Shown: piece by piece, positions 37,172 through 46,616 of the stretch
Layout: every line of letters starts with the position of its first letter
Numbering within the stretch: the stretch's first letter is position 1
NCBI GenBank assembly: GCA_029251165.1
Contig: JAQXDW010000112.1
Coordinates: 22,641 to 86,640 of the forward strand
DNA: 64,000 bases
From: Myxococcota bacterium
GTDB taxonomy: Bacteria > Myxococcota_A > UBA796
Direction of reading: 5' to 3'
Notes under the pieces: generated by a model
Told to the model about the DNA's origin: nothing
The model's database searches: none
What the model saw: only the letters and a program-made list of their open reading frames with translations
Program-made: the position numbers and the translations under genes

Positions 37172-38917
37172 TCAGGCTTGAGCGCGGGTCGGCTCCGGGA
37201 AGAACGCTGTGAGGGCATCAGCCAGCTCGCGGGGCTTCAGCGGCTTGGTCAGGTAGGTGTTCATCCCCGCGGCCAGGCTGCTCTGCCGGACCTCCTGGAT
37301 GGCATGGGCCGACAGGCCGATAATCGGCATACGGCTTTCGTAGTTTTTGCTGGCTCGGATCTCTCTCGCTGCGGTGATGCCGTCCATCTTTGGCATCTCG
37401 ACATCGAGGATCAGGATGTCGTAGGGCGAATTGCACTTCAGCATCTCGAGCGCCTCGTGACCGTTTTGGGCGATCTCGATGTCCTCGATACCGAAGCGCT
37501 CGAGGGTGTAGCAGATGACGCGCTGGTTCACGATGTTGTCTTCAGCCAGGAGGACCCGAAGCCCCGGGAACTGTCGGGTCTCCACAGGCTCGGGCTCTGC
37601 CGTCGGAGACGCCGCCGGAAGCGGAAGACGGAACCAGAAGGTGCTGCCCTGGCCGGGCGTGCTGCGGACCCCGATCTCTCCTCCCATCGTCTTCAGCAGC
37701 GAGCGACTGATGGTCAGCCCGAGCCCAGTGCCGCCGTGCTCGCGCGTGATGCGGACATCGGCCTGGGTGAAGCGGTCGAAGATCGCGTCGAGGCGTGAAG
37801 GCGGGATGCCAATGCCGGTGTCCGTCACTGACACCCGGAGGATGTTCGTCGACTCATCCTCCGGCTCAGTGTGGATGTGAACGGAGCCAGACTCCGTGAA
37901 CTTGAGGGCGTTCGAGAGGAGGTTGTTGAGCACCTGCTGGACCCGACGGGCGTTGCCGAACTGAAAGCGGTCGACGGTGTCATCGATGTGCGATGTCAGC
38001 TCGAGGGCCTTGCTGTTGGCGCTGGGGGTGTGGAGTTCGATGGACTGCTCGATCACCTTCCGCAGCGAGAACGCCTCCATGGCGACGGGACTCCGGCCGG
38101 ATTCCAGCCTGGAGAGGTCGAGGACATCGTTGAGGGTGCCCATCAGCAGCCCTGCCGATTGGCGGAGAGTGCCGAGCATCTGGCGCTGCTTTGGGTTCAG
38201 CGTAGACTGATCGAGCACGTTGGCCATGCCGATGACCCCGTTCAGCGGAGTCCGGATCTCATGGCTCATGTTGGCGAGGAAGGCATCCTTGGCGAGGCTC
38301 GCAGCCTGCGCCTCGTGCGTCCGAATGGCGAGCGCGTTGTTGCTCTCCTCCAAGCGCATCAGCGTGCCCTCAAGGTGCTTCTCGTAGAGTCTCCGATGCA
38401 TGTCGCTGACCGCGAGCATTCCTGTGACAAAGATGATGCAGGCGATAACGGTGATCGTCTCGCTGAGGGGGTCGAGCGTAGTGGCGGTGATCATGCCGTG
38501 GCTGTGCATGTAGTGGATGCCGAACAGCTCACTGATGATCACAAGCACGCTGAACATCGCGAGGCGATTGCCGCCCAGCAAGGAAGCCAGCAGTGTCGGT
38601 GCGATGGCCCAGACGATCGCTGTGCTCTCCAGGCCGCCCATGCCCACGACCCGCACTGGGAAAATGGCCAGTCCTGCGATGATGTAGTAGCCGACCATCG
38701 GCTTCAGCCAGCCTGTCCATCGGAACTGGATGGGAAGGATGGTGGCAAGGACCGAGCAGACCAAGACGGTCATCAGGGTTGCGTTTGGAGACTCGCCCAT
38801 GATCAGCCGCACCATGCAGACCAGGAGGAGGAGGGGGCCAATCAGCAGCCCAAAAGTCACCGCAAAGCGGCTGCGCTGAATGGAGGGATGGGGGCGGCCG
38901 GACTGCAGCCGCAGCAT
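37172..38917 (-). CDS. Hybrid sensor histidine kinase with membrane sensor domain
   Basis: About 581 residues from the ATG at 38917; the frame is open to a TTG at 39094, but the upstream part is AT-rich with weak coding character. A basic N-terminus leads into six or so membrane helices, then a coiled linker (MHRRLYEKHLEGTLMRLEE), HisKA with the H-box FLANMSHEIRTPLNG, a HATPase with NLLSNALKF, DTGIGIPPSR and GTGLGL, and a C-terminal receiver domain with LLAEDN, DILILDVEMPKMDG (phospho-acceptor Asp), GLSAHA and YLTKP. It is a self-contained phosphorelay kinase; no output protein or partner is next to it. Confidence 0.87.
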   Translation of the reverse strand: MLRLQSGRPHPSIQRSRFAVTFGLLIGPLLLLVCMVRLIMGESPNATLMTVLVCSVLATILPIQFRWTGWLKPMVGYYIIAGLAIFPVRVVGMGGLESTAIVWAIAPTLLASLLGGNRLAMFSVLVIISELFGIHYMHSHGMITATTLDPLSETITVIACIIFVTGMLAVSDMHRRLYEKHLEGTLMRLEESNNALAIRTHEAQAASLAKDAFLANMSHEIRTPLNGVIGMANVLDQSTLNPKQRQMLGTLRQSAGLLMGTLNDVLDLSRLESGRSPVAMEAFSLRKVIEQSIELHTPSANSKALELTSHIDDTVDRFQFGNARRVQQVLNNLLSNALKFTESGSVHIHTEPEDESTNILRVSVTDTGIGIPPSRLDAIFDRFTQADVRITREHGGTGLGLTISRSLLKTMGGEIGVRSTPGQGSTFWFRLPLPAASPTAEPEPVETRQFPGLRVLLAEDNIVNQRVICYTLERFGIEDIEIAQNGHEALEMLKCNSPYDILILDVEMPKMDGITAAREIRASKNYESRMPIIGLSAHAIQEVRQSSLAAGMNTYLTKPLKPRELADALTAFFPEPTRAQA

Positions 38918-39630
38918 CTCGGGTGGAAGACACCAATCGATAATGGGGACTGTCTTGATGAGTAAAGCGTCCAAGAAAACCATCGCAGTTGACAGGTACC
39001 AGCACATGCTGCGCTTTTTTAGGCCGAGTCTCTGACTTGTTGAGTGGTTTATGCAGTTTTCTGCTTGACTCTCGAAGTTTGAGTGGCAGAGCAAATCCCT
39101 GCAGAACCTTAGTTGTTTAGCGTGAACATTTTTTTACTGCCATATACGCCTCATTATTGGCACACAACGGGACGGGCTGGTCTCCAAAAACCCGAAGCGG
39201 AGTCCTGATGGTGGATTGACTAATGGTAGCCTTTAACCTTGTGTTGATTGCGAACGGATTGCTTTCTGGAGACGGTGTGGAGGACGCTCCTCCTTCCGGG
39301 GCGTGGCTGACAGTCCGAGTCGCTGACAGCCGAGCATTATCCACCACCTGGGGTTGGCACGGACTCCAGGGAGGCGGATCGTTTCGGTGGTTTTAGGACC
39401 GCTTCGGTGCCGCGCTACGATTCGGAGATGTTCTTGCTGTGTTGTTTAAAGTGTGGGACTGGTTGTTTTCGCCGCGTTTCATGGCGCTGGAAGGGGTCGC
39501 CTGGTGTCTCCTGAGCGCTGGTTTATGGTTTCTCTTGTGCCTTGGTATCTCAGATTCAGAAATGGCAGCATATAGGGCTGTCTTGTGTGTGGTACCCTCT
39601 GCTGGACCTCTCCAGATAGGGTGTAGTTCT
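38918..39630. other. AT-richer intergenic region
   Basis: About 700 nt between the divergent histidine kinase and the next plus-strand gene, including the stretch 39040-39140 with long A/T runs. Frames are open here on both strands but lack protein-like sequence and ribosome binding sites. It may hold promoters for both neighbours. Confidence 0.4.
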
Positions 39631-40824
39631 GTGTCATATTCGGTGTCCTACACGTCTCATTTGTCGATACTGTGTCTCGTCTACATCTGTACAGCGTGCC
39701 AGGGTCCGTATGCCGAGCCGAAGCTGTCGGAGCTGGGAGCCCAGCAGAGGTGGTCTGCGCTGGAGGACATCGCCTCCAGCAAGTCCGACAGCGAGCTTGG
39801 AGGTGATGCTGCTGCGGTTCGTCAGAACGCTGCTGCTGTTCTGGCCCGCTCTGGGAGCCACACAGCCGCCGCCGCCCTGTCACGCTCACTGCTGGCGCGT
39901 CCAGAATTGCAACAACCCGTGCTGGCTGAGGCCCCTGTCGAGACCATCGAGGCGGGTCTGCTGCCTGTGCTCAGCCTCTCTGAGTTTCGAGATGCGGCTG
40001 AGCTGCGGTCCGCGGTTCGGCTTCGTCATGAGGACCTGGTGATTCAGGAGCGCGCGCGTCTGCTCAGCCAGTATGCTGCCAGGCTGCGGGACGATGCAGA
40101 GTCTGCTGAGGACGTCGCGAGCCGCTTGTCGCGCTGGGATCAGACCCCGGCGGACACGACCGCGTCACACAACCGGCTGGTGACTGCGCGCAGCACTCGC
40201 ATGGAGTCATGCTCGTCGGCCGCTTGCTTCATCAGCCTGTGTGACTCTCCCCCCGCCTCTGGGGTGTACGACGGGGTCATGACCTCAGCGGAGGCCTTGA
40301 GGTTGGCAGAGAACAGCCTGAGGCTGCACCCCGACTACTCCAGTGAGATTGCACGGCTGGAGGAGGAAGAGGGCGCGCTTGAGCAGTCCCTGACCGACAC
40401 CCTCAATGTCACCATCTGGATTCATGGTGAGCTTGCCCCCAACCACTACGAAGTCTCAGAGGCCCAGTACAGCTCCTATGCGGGGTGGCTTCCGGGCACC
40501 GATCGATACATTCTCCGGACCACCACAACCACCTTCACCACGACGGGGCACACCAAGATGTGGCTGCTCGCCACTGGTGAGCAGGAGTCTGTGACCTTGA
40601 CGGGGGGAGGGGCGGCGAGCTTTCCGGTCTTTGCGGAGTATCCCGTGGCCGGGGCATTTCAGTCGGAGCTCTACACTGTGCAGCAGGCCCTGTCCGAGAC
40701 GCGCCGCAGCCAGCGCTCCGCCGAGAAGAAGCGTCGTCGCCTGGAGAAGGCGCGGTTCGTCGCGCTCGCGGCTGTCGAGGAGGCGGTTGCCAGCACGGTT
40801 GCCTCGGTTGACAACGCGCTGTAG
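39631..40824 (+). CDS. Hypothetical lipoprotein with coiled-coil C-terminus
   Basis: About 397 residues from the GTG at 39631 (AGGG nine nt upstream). From there a hydrophobic stretch ends YICTAC, a plausible lipobox. The frame is open upstream to 39439, but that part is AT-rich and reads like non-coding DNA. The mature part is Ala/Leu/Arg-rich and mostly helical (RQNAAAVLARSGSHTAAAAL, ALRLAENSLRLHPDY), contains a beta stretch with a threonine run (RTTTTTFTTTGHTKMWLL) and ends in a highly charged coiled coil (SAEKKRRRLEKARFVALA). The lipoprotein assignment is weak because the signal lacks basic residues. No known family. Confidence 0.55.
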   Translation: MSYSVSYTSHLSILCLVYICTACQGPYAEPKLSELGAQQRWSALEDIASSKSDSELGGDAAAVRQNAAAVLARSGSHTAAAALSRSLLARPELQQPVLAEAPVETIEAGLLPVLSLSEFRDAAELRSAVRLRHEDLVIQERARLLSQYAARLRDDAESAEDVASRLSRWDQTPADTTASHNRLVTARSTRMESCSSAACFISLCDSPPASGVYDGVMTSAEALRLAENSLRLHPDYSSEIARLEEEEGALEQSLTDTLNVTIWIHGELAPNHYEVSEAQYSSYAGWLPGTDRYILRTTTTTFTTTGHTKMWLLATGEQESVTLTGGGAASFPVFAEYPVAGAFQSELYTVQQALSETRRSQRSAEKKRRRLEKARFVALAAVEEAVASTVASVDNAL

Positions 40825-40928
40825 CGCAGGTGAGCGAAGCGCACGGGCGCGCATTCTGCTCCGTGCCCCGTGACCCCACCCGGTGTGCAGGGTGTGGCAC
40901 CTGCGCATGTGTCGGCTACTCTTCCGCC

Positions 40929-41579
40929 ATGAAGTGGTTCACTCTCGTTGGCTTGTTCGCACTCTCCAGCTGCAGCAGCCGAGATGGCACTGAGCCGCCC
41001 CCGGATGGCTGGGCCAACAACGCCCCTACGGTCGTGGAGCAGGTCGTTGATCGGGAAGAGGCCCAGCTGCTTGCGGTCCGGCAGGGGGCACTCCAGACCT
41101 GGGTGCGAGTCCCGGATGTCGGTGTCGAGGTTGGTGACTACGTGCTCTTGGGGCAGGGGACTGCTCGACATGATGTGGATATCCCCGAGCTTGGACAGCG
41201 TGCGCGAGAGGTGGTCGACATCGACCATGTCCAAGTCGTCGATGCGCAGACTGCTCGCCTCGCGGTCTCCTCACGAGTACCTCAGGATGCCGTCGCCATC
41301 GGTACGGTCTATGCGGAGCTGGATCAGCGAGCGGACAAGGCGGTCGTGGTCTACGGCACCGTGGTCAAGGCGACCAGCGCGGTGGGCGCGATCTGGGTGC
41401 ATCTCCAGGACGGAACCGGCGATGCCGCAGCGGGGACCAACGACCTCACGATCCAGACCCAGCAGGCGGTGTCTCGTGGTCAGCGGGTGGCGTTTCGTGG
41501 TGTCCTCCGCAAAGACGTCGCGCTTGGCTTTGGGTACCACTACGACGCCCTCATCGAGGACGCGATCCGCATCGAGTAG
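40929..41579 (+). CDS. Lipoprotein with OB-fold-like C-terminal domain
   Basis: A protein of 216 residues starting MKWFTLVGLFALSSC, a clear lipoprotein signal. The C-terminal half (VVVYGTVVKATSAVGAIWVH, then LTIQTQQAVSRGQRVAFRGV, then GYHYDALIEDAIRIE) has the strand order and GTV, RGVL elements of OB-fold proteins that bind ligands or nucleic acids. The first part also has strand-like sequence (GVEVGDYVLLGQG). It could bind a small ligand in the envelope; no enzyme motif is seen. Confidence 0.68.
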   Translation: MKWFTLVGLFALSSCSSRDGTEPPPDGWANNAPTVVEQVVDREEAQLLAVRQGALQTWVRVPDVGVEVGDYVLLGQGTARHDVDIPELGQRAREVVDIDHVQVVDAQTARLAVSSRVPQDAVAIGTVYAELDQRADKAVVVYGTVVKATSAVGAIWVHLQDGTGDAAAGTNDLTIQTQQAVSRGQRVAFRGVLRKDVALGFGYHYDALIEDAIRIE

Positions 41580-41665
41580 CGCCGCTGCTGTCTACGCCGT
41601 GGCTGCAGTGTCGAGGCGGCATGCGTCTTGAGGTCACTTGCCACTTCGTCTGTGTATTTTCGGTG

Positions 41666-41710
41666 ATAGGCAGCGGCTATCTTCTGTTAGGTCTTATCGA
41701 TTGGTACAAT
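41666..41710 (+). promoter_or_regulatory. Tandem OxyR-like operator and probable -10 box upstream of katG
   Basis: Two copies of the OxyR half-site (consensus ATAG-n-t-nnn-a-n-CTAT) are visible. The first at 41666-41680 is ATAG-N7-CTAT with perfect arms. The second at 41687-41701 is TTAG-N7-CGAT with the inner T and A in place. The gap is 6 nt, against 7 in the E. coli consensus. A TACAAT at 41705-41710 fits a -10 box (5 of 6) with a poor -35, as expected for an activated promoter with the operator over the -35 region. The katG start codon follows at 41754, and an OxyR-like gene lies downstream. Confidence 0.65.
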
Positions 41711-41753
41711 CAGGCCCTTTGGGTAGAAGATGGACAGCGACACGGAGCTCACC

Positions 41754-44012
41754 ATGCATACCCAAACGACACTCTTCAGCAGCGCGCTGCTCTCTCTCAG
41801 CTTGTTGGCTGCCTGTGATGGCGCGGCCCCGTCGACGCCAGCAGTCTCTCCGGAGGCTCCTTCTGCTGCGGAGTCCGCCCCGAAGACCGTCGCGCTGCCC
41901 GCTGGCACTGCCCGGCCCAACAGCTACTGGTGGCCCGATCAGGTCAACCTCGATCCCCTGCGTCGAAACGCCGACACCAACCCCTACGGAAGCGACTTCG
42001 ACTACGCTGCGGCGTTCGAGGCGCTGGACCTCGCTGCGGTCAAGGCGGACATCGCGGCGGTCCTCACCGACTCTCAGGACTGGTGGCCGGCAGACTACGG
42101 CAGCTATGGCCCGCTGTTCGTTCGGCTGGCCTGGCACAGCGCCGGCACCTACCGCATGACCGACGGGCGCGGCGGCTCGGACGGCGGGCAGATTCGCTTC
42201 GAGCCCCAGAACAGCTGGCCCGACAACGCCAACCTCGACAAGGCACGGCGACTGCTCTGGCCGATCAAGCAGAAGTACGGCAGCAGCCTCTCCTGGGCAG
42301 ACCTGATGGTGCTCAGCGGAAACGTCGCGCTGGAGTCATCGGGCTTCGAGACCCTGGGCTTCTCTGGCGGCCGGACAGACGACTGGGAGGCGGACCTGGT
42401 GTACTGGGGGCCTGAGGCTGAGATGCTCGCAGACGCGCGCTTCCACGGTGATCGTGAGCTGCAGGAGCCGCTGGCTGCGGTCCAGATGGGTCTCATCTAT
42501 GTCAACCCGCAGGGCCCCGGCGGAAACAACGACCCCCTCTCTGCGGCAAAAGACATCCGGACCACTTTTGGGGCGATGGGCATGAACGACGAGGAGACTG
42601 TGGCCCTGATCGCGGGCGGTCACACCCTCGGAAAGGCGCACGGCGCACACGATCCCGGCAAGTGTGTGGGGGTCGAGCCTGCAGCAGAGGGCGTCGAGGC
42701 GCAGGGCACGGGATGGCACAACACGTGCGGCTCGGGTGCCGGCGCGGACACCGTCACCAGTGGACTGGAGGGTGCCTGGACCTCCACACCGGTCAGCTGG
42801 AGCCCGCAGTACCTCACCAACCTGCACAACTTCGACTGGGAGCAGACCCAGAGCCCGGCTGGCGCTACCCAGTGGAAGCCCACGAGCGGCGGCGGAGAGG
42901 GGACCGTTCCCGATGCCCACGACTCCGAGAAGCGCCACGCTCCGATCATGTTCACCACCGATCTCTCGATGCGTGAAGACCCCGCCTACGGCGCCATCTC
43001 CAAGCGCTTCATGGAGAACCCTGCGGAGTTCGATCAGGCGTTTGCAGAGGCGTGGTTCAAGCTGACCCACCGCGACATGGGGCCTCACGCCCGCTACATC
43101 GGCCCGGAGGTTCCTGAGGAGGTGTTCAGCTGGCAGTCTCCGGTTCCTGCCGTCGATCACCCGCTCATCACTGCCAGCGATGCCGCCATCCTCAAGTCAA
43201 AGATCATGGCATCAGGCCTGAGCGTCTCGGCGCTGGTTCGGGTGGCCTGGGCGTCAGCATCCACCTACCGCGACACGGACATGCGCGGCGGTGCCAACGG
43301 TGCTCGAATCCGGCTTGCTCCACAGCGAGGCTGGTCGGTCAATGACCCGGCAGAGGTCTCCACGGTCCTCTCCGCTCTGGAGGAGATCCAGAGTGCGTTC
43401 AACACCGGCACCAAGAAGGTCTCGCTGGCTGACCTCGTGGTGCTCGGTGGTGCTGCAGCCATCGAGCAGGCCGCCGACAGCCAGGCTGTCGTGGCCTTCT
43501 CGCCCGGGCGCACCGATGCCAGTGTGGAGCAGACCGATGCGGCGTCGATAGCGTACCTGGAGCCGAAGGCCGATGGCTTCCGGAACCACTACACCGACGA
43601 TGCCCTTCGTCGTCCGTCGGATGCCCTGATCGACAAGGCCGATCGGCTGGGCCTGACGGTGCCGGAGATGACCGCGCTCGTCGGTGGCCTGCGGGTGCTC
43701 AGTGCCAACGCGGGCGGCAGCAGCCACGGGGTGTTCACGGACAGCCCTGGGACCCTCAGCAATGACTTCTTCGTCAACCTCCTCGATCTGACGACCTCCT
43801 GGCAGCCTGGCGATGACGGTGTCTTCGAGGGAAGCGGTCCAGATGGTCAGCGCCGGTGGACGGCCACCGAGGCGGATCTCGTCTTCGGCTCCAACTCGGA
43901 GCTGCGTGCGGTCTGTGAGGTGTATGCCTACGACGAGGCGAAATTCTTCGCTGATTTCTCGGCAGCCTGGGTCAAGGTGATGCAGGCGGACCGGTTCGAT
44001 CTGCACCGCTGA
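41754..44012 (+). CDS. katG: Catalase-peroxidase (KatG) with lipoprotein signal
   Basis: A protein of 752 residues, the normal KatG length plus a leader. GGAG lies 8 nt before the ATG. The catalytic core is intact: the distal heme site FVRLAWHSAGTYR (Arg, Trp and His), LIYVNPQGPGGNND with the adduct Tyr, FGAMGMNDEETVALIAGG with the adduct Met, and the proximal His in GGHTLGKAHGAH. The second, non-heme half follows (from about 420). It should destroy hydrogen peroxide. Unlike usual KatG, residues 1-21 form a lipoprotein signal ending LLAAC (Cys21) followed by a Pro/Ala/Ser linker of about 35 residues, so it is predicted to be anchored outside the cytoplasm. Regulation by OxyR is suggested by the upstream operator and the downstream regulator gene. 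Confidence 0.93.
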   Translation: MHTQTTLFSSALLSLSLLAACDGAAPSTPAVSPEAPSAAESAPKTVALPAGTARPNSYWWPDQVNLDPLRRNADTNPYGSDFDYAAAFEALDLAAVKADIAAVLTDSQDWWPADYGSYGPLFVRLAWHSAGTYRMTDGRGGSDGGQIRFEPQNSWPDNANLDKARRLLWPIKQKYGSSLSWADLMVLSGNVALESSGFETLGFSGGRTDDWEADLVYWGPEAEMLADARFHGDRELQEPLAAVQMGLIYVNPQGPGGNNDPLSAAKDIRTTFGAMGMNDEETVALIAGGHTLGKAHGAHDPGKCVGVEPAAEGVEAQGTGWHNTCGSGAGADTVTSGLEGAWTSTPVSWSPQYLTNLHNFDWEQTQSPAGATQWKPTSGGGEGTVPDAHDSEKRHAPIMFTTDLSMREDPAYGAISKRFMENPAEFDQAFAEAWFKLTHRDMGPHARYIGPEVPEEVFSWQSPVPAVDHPLITASDAAILKSKIMASGLSVSALVRVAWASASTYRDTDMRGGANGARIRLAPQRGWSVNDPAEVSTVLSALEEIQSAFNTGTKKVSLADLVVLGGAAAIEQAADSQAVVAFSPGRTDASVEQTDAASIAYLEPKADGFRNHYTDDALRRPSDALIDKADRLGLTVPEMTALVGGLRVLSANAGGSSHGVFTDSPGTLSNDFFVNLLDLTTSWQPGDDGVFEGSGPDGQRRWTATEADLVFGSNSELRAVCEVYAYDEAKFFADFSAAWVKVMQADRFDLHR

Positions 44013-44078
44013 ACCGTCTATCTTCCGGAGAGCAAGACGGGTGTACGCTGGGCTTGACTGGAGTGCTACGCTGTTGGC

Positions 44079-45023
44079 ATGCCCACGCTGACCCAGCTGA
44101 ACTACATCGTGGCGCTGCATCGGGCCGGTCACTTTGGAAAGGCCGCTGCAGAGTGCCGTGTGTCTCAACCCACGCTCAGCGTACAGATCGCCAAGGCGGA
44201 AGCTGAGCTGGGTTTTGTCCTGTTCGATCGTCGTTCCAAGCCAATTATGGCGACCGAGCATGGGCTGGGCTTCATCGCGATGGCCCGCGAGGTGCTTCAG
44301 GCCAACGCGCGCATGCTCGCGGCTGCCGGACGGACGCGCACCCTGTCTGGCTCGTTTCACCTCGGGGTGATTCCGACCCTGGCGCCGTATGTGTTGCCCT
44401 GGCTGGTCGGTCCGTTTGCCCAGCGCTGCCCCGATGTCCAGCTGACAGTCCTGGAGCGGACCACCTCCAACATCGTCGATGAGATCACGGCGATGCGCAT
44501 GGATGCTGCGCTGCTTGCGACTCCCCTCGGCGAGGCAACGCTTCAGCGAGCGGTGCTGTTCTACGATCCGTTCTACCTGTTCGCCCACCGCAGCTCCGCG
44601 CTCCTGGAGGTCGGTGATGTGGACATTGCCACCATCAACCGTGGCGATCTGTGGCTGCTGGAGGATGGGCACTGCTTCCGCAATCAGGTGGTTCACCTCT
44701 GCGGACTGCACACCCGGACGCTGCTGCCGTCGGTGCGCTTTGAGGCCGGAAGCTTCGACACGCTGCGTGGCCTCATCGACAGCACCGGAGGGGTCACGCT
44801 GTTTCCGGAGTCCTATGTTCGCACCCTCCCTGCGGTGGTGCAGCGCGCCCAGGTCCGGGCATTCCAGGACCGCATTCCCACTCGGGAGGTCAGCCTGGTC
44901 ACCCATCGCGCACACTGGAAGACCGACATCGTCGAGGTCATCGCGGACATCATCCGGCAGCATGCCCCACGCTCTCTGCCCCGGGAGCTTGGCAAGCGTG
45001 AGGTCCTGCCGGTCCTCGGCTGA
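44079..45023 (+). CDS. oxyR: OxyR-type LysR family regulator
   Basis: A protein of 314 residues. The N-terminal winged helix (AGHFGKAAAECRVSQPTLS) is followed by the regulatory domain. The redox site LEDGHCFRNQVVHLCG puts cysteines at positions 199 and 208, the same numbering and eight-residue spacing as the disulfide pair of E. coli OxyR. It should sense hydrogen peroxide by forming that disulfide and then activate katG. It lies 66 nt after katG on the same strand, and the tandem operator at 41666 is its natural target. No good ribosome binding site is seen before the ATG. Confidence 0.93.
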   Translation: MPTLTQLNYIVALHRAGHFGKAAAECRVSQPTLSVQIAKAEAELGFVLFDRRSKPIMATEHGLGFIAMAREVLQANARMLAAAGRTRTLSGSFHLGVIPTLAPYVLPWLVGPFAQRCPDVQLTVLERTTSNIVDEITAMRMDAALLATPLGEATLQRAVLFYDPFYLFAHRSSALLEVGDVDIATINRGDLWLLEDGHCFRNQVVHLCGLHTRTLLPSVRFEAGSFDTLRGLIDSTGGVTLFPESYVRTLPAVVQRAQVRAFQDRIPTREVSLVTHRAHWKTDIVEVIADIIRQHAPRSLPRELGKREVLPVLG

Positions 45024-45249
45024 GATCGCATTGGTCCTGAGGGCGCGGTCCGTGTCTCGGCGGCAGCACCCGCCATCGAGATGCTCACCGGTGGCCGCTG
45101 CGTGTGGGAGATTCTCCGCCGATGTTCCGCATCCTCACCGCGACATCCAGTAGGCTGAGGGAGGCTGTGCGCACTGATGCCCCGCTCGGCATGGCGTGCT
45201 CTGCGCGCTTCAGCATGGCGAAGGTCGGGGAGCTGCCGCAGCCGTCGGG

Positions 45250-46257
45250 ATGCACATGACACTTCTGCCTCCACAGCGCCGCGCCCTCCAGGAGATGCTC
45301 TGTCATGACGATCGGGATGTTCGCCTGCAGGCCCGAGAGCTGCTCTGTGCGCTGACCTCCGAAGACCAGCGCGCCGTTCTGTGCAGCAGCCCAACGCTGC
45401 AGGGGGTAGACCTCACGGGACTGTCGCTGGATGGGATCCGGCTGGTCGGTCGCCACATGGTCAACGCCACCCTGGCGCATGCGAGCCTGATCCAGGCTCG
45501 CCTTCAGCGCGCCCACCTTCAGGGTGCCCGCTTTGTGTCGGCGAACCTTCAGGGCGCAGAGCTTCAGGGCGCAGATCTCCGGAGCGTGCGCTTCTCCTCG
45601 GCGATGCTCCAGCAGGCGAGCCTGCGGGGATGTCGCCTCCAGGATGCGGTGTTTACCGATGCGGACCTGCGCGATGCGGACCTGCGTGAGTGTCGCGGCA
45701 GTGGCGCGCAGTGGATCCGCACGAACCTGCACGGTGCAGACCTGTCCCGTGCTGTCCTCACCCAGAGCCGTCATGTCGCCCGCGCCTTTCAGCAGGCCGA
45801 TCTGCGCAGCGCACGCCTGAACGATCTCGAAGCCATGTGGTGCCGCTTCATACAGTGCAGCCTTGACGGGGCCCAGTTCGATGGCGCCAATCTACGCGGG
45901 GTGCGCTTTGGGGGCTCGACGATGGCAGGGGTGTCCATGCGACGGGCATCACTGATCGGCGCGCAGCTGCAGGAGGTGGACCTGACCGGAGCCGATCTCT
46001 CGGAGGCGGTGCTGCGAGGGGCACACGCGAACTCGGCGAACCTGAGCGCGGCCACGCTGCGCTACGCCGATCTGCGCAGCGCATGCTTCAGCCGTGCCGA
46101 CCTGCGCCACGCAGACCTGCGCGGCGTTCGGGTTCAGAGAGCAGACTTCCGGAGCGCCAACCTTCAGCATGCCGATCTTCGCGGAGTGGACTTGTCGGTG
46201 TGCAGGACGGAGGGGGTCGATCTGCGCCAGGCGAGGGTCGACACACCACTCCGGTAG
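45250..46257 (+). CDS. Pentapeptide-repeat protein
   Basis: About 335 residues from the ATG at 45250 (a GTG at 45196 and an ATG at 45256 are alternatives). After a short helical N-terminal part (PPQRRALQEMLCHDDRDV), residues from about 60 to the end consist of many A(D/N)LXX repeats (for example ADLRDADLRECRG and RADLRHADLRGVR), with a short less regular insert near the middle. Such repeats form a right-handed quadrilateral beta-helix. Some family members mimic DNA and inhibit gyrase, but most have unknown partners. No signal or membrane segment is present. Confidence 0.85.
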   Translation: MHMTLLPPQRRALQEMLCHDDRDVRLQARELLCALTSEDQRAVLCSSPTLQGVDLTGLSLDGIRLVGRHMVNATLAHASLIQARLQRAHLQGARFVSANLQGAELQGADLRSVRFSSAMLQQASLRGCRLQDAVFTDADLRDADLRECRGSGAQWIRTNLHGADLSRAVLTQSRHVARAFQQADLRSARLNDLEAMWCRFIQCSLDGAQFDGANLRGVRFGGSTMAGVSMRRASLIGAQLQEVDLTGADLSEAVLRGAHANSANLSAATLRYADLRSACFSRADLRHADLRGVRVQRADFRSANLQHADLRGVDLSVCRTEGVDLRQARVDTPLR

Positions 46258-46616
46258 CCGCTCCCAGCATGCCGGTGGCGGCATCGAGACGGCGGGCTGT
46301 CGACGGGCTAGGTATGCTCCAGAAGACCATCGAATACGCAGCCAGCATGCCGCGCGCTGTGAGCAGCGAGCGGCCATCTGGGAGGGTGGTGGAGCGCCTT
46401 GTCCTGGCTGCCCACACCCGCCGTGAGCAAGGCTGCTGAGGCCCACCGTGACCGCACGCGGTGTCGGAGGGGCGCAAGTGCTCGTCGCGCCCTCCACGCG
46501 CCCACGCGACCCTCTTCTCCCCAGCCTGGACACCTGCCCACACGGGGCTCCAGGGGGGCCTGTTGCTGTGCATCGACCGCGCGGTGGTCTGGGCAGACGA
46601 TCACCACCGTCCGTGG
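46258..46616. other. Convergent intergenic stretch
   Basis: Between the pentapeptide-repeat gene and the convergent GH16 gene. I see no gene, hairpin with T-run or repeat of note. Long open frames here come from high GC content. Confidence 0.4.

Noticed and set aside
39117..39347. Minus-strand short frame in the AT-rich gap
   Set aside because: No ribosome binding site and no protein-like pattern.
43254..44963. Long minus-strand open frame over katG and oxyR
   Set aside because: It covers two conserved genes on the other strand and shows no domain.
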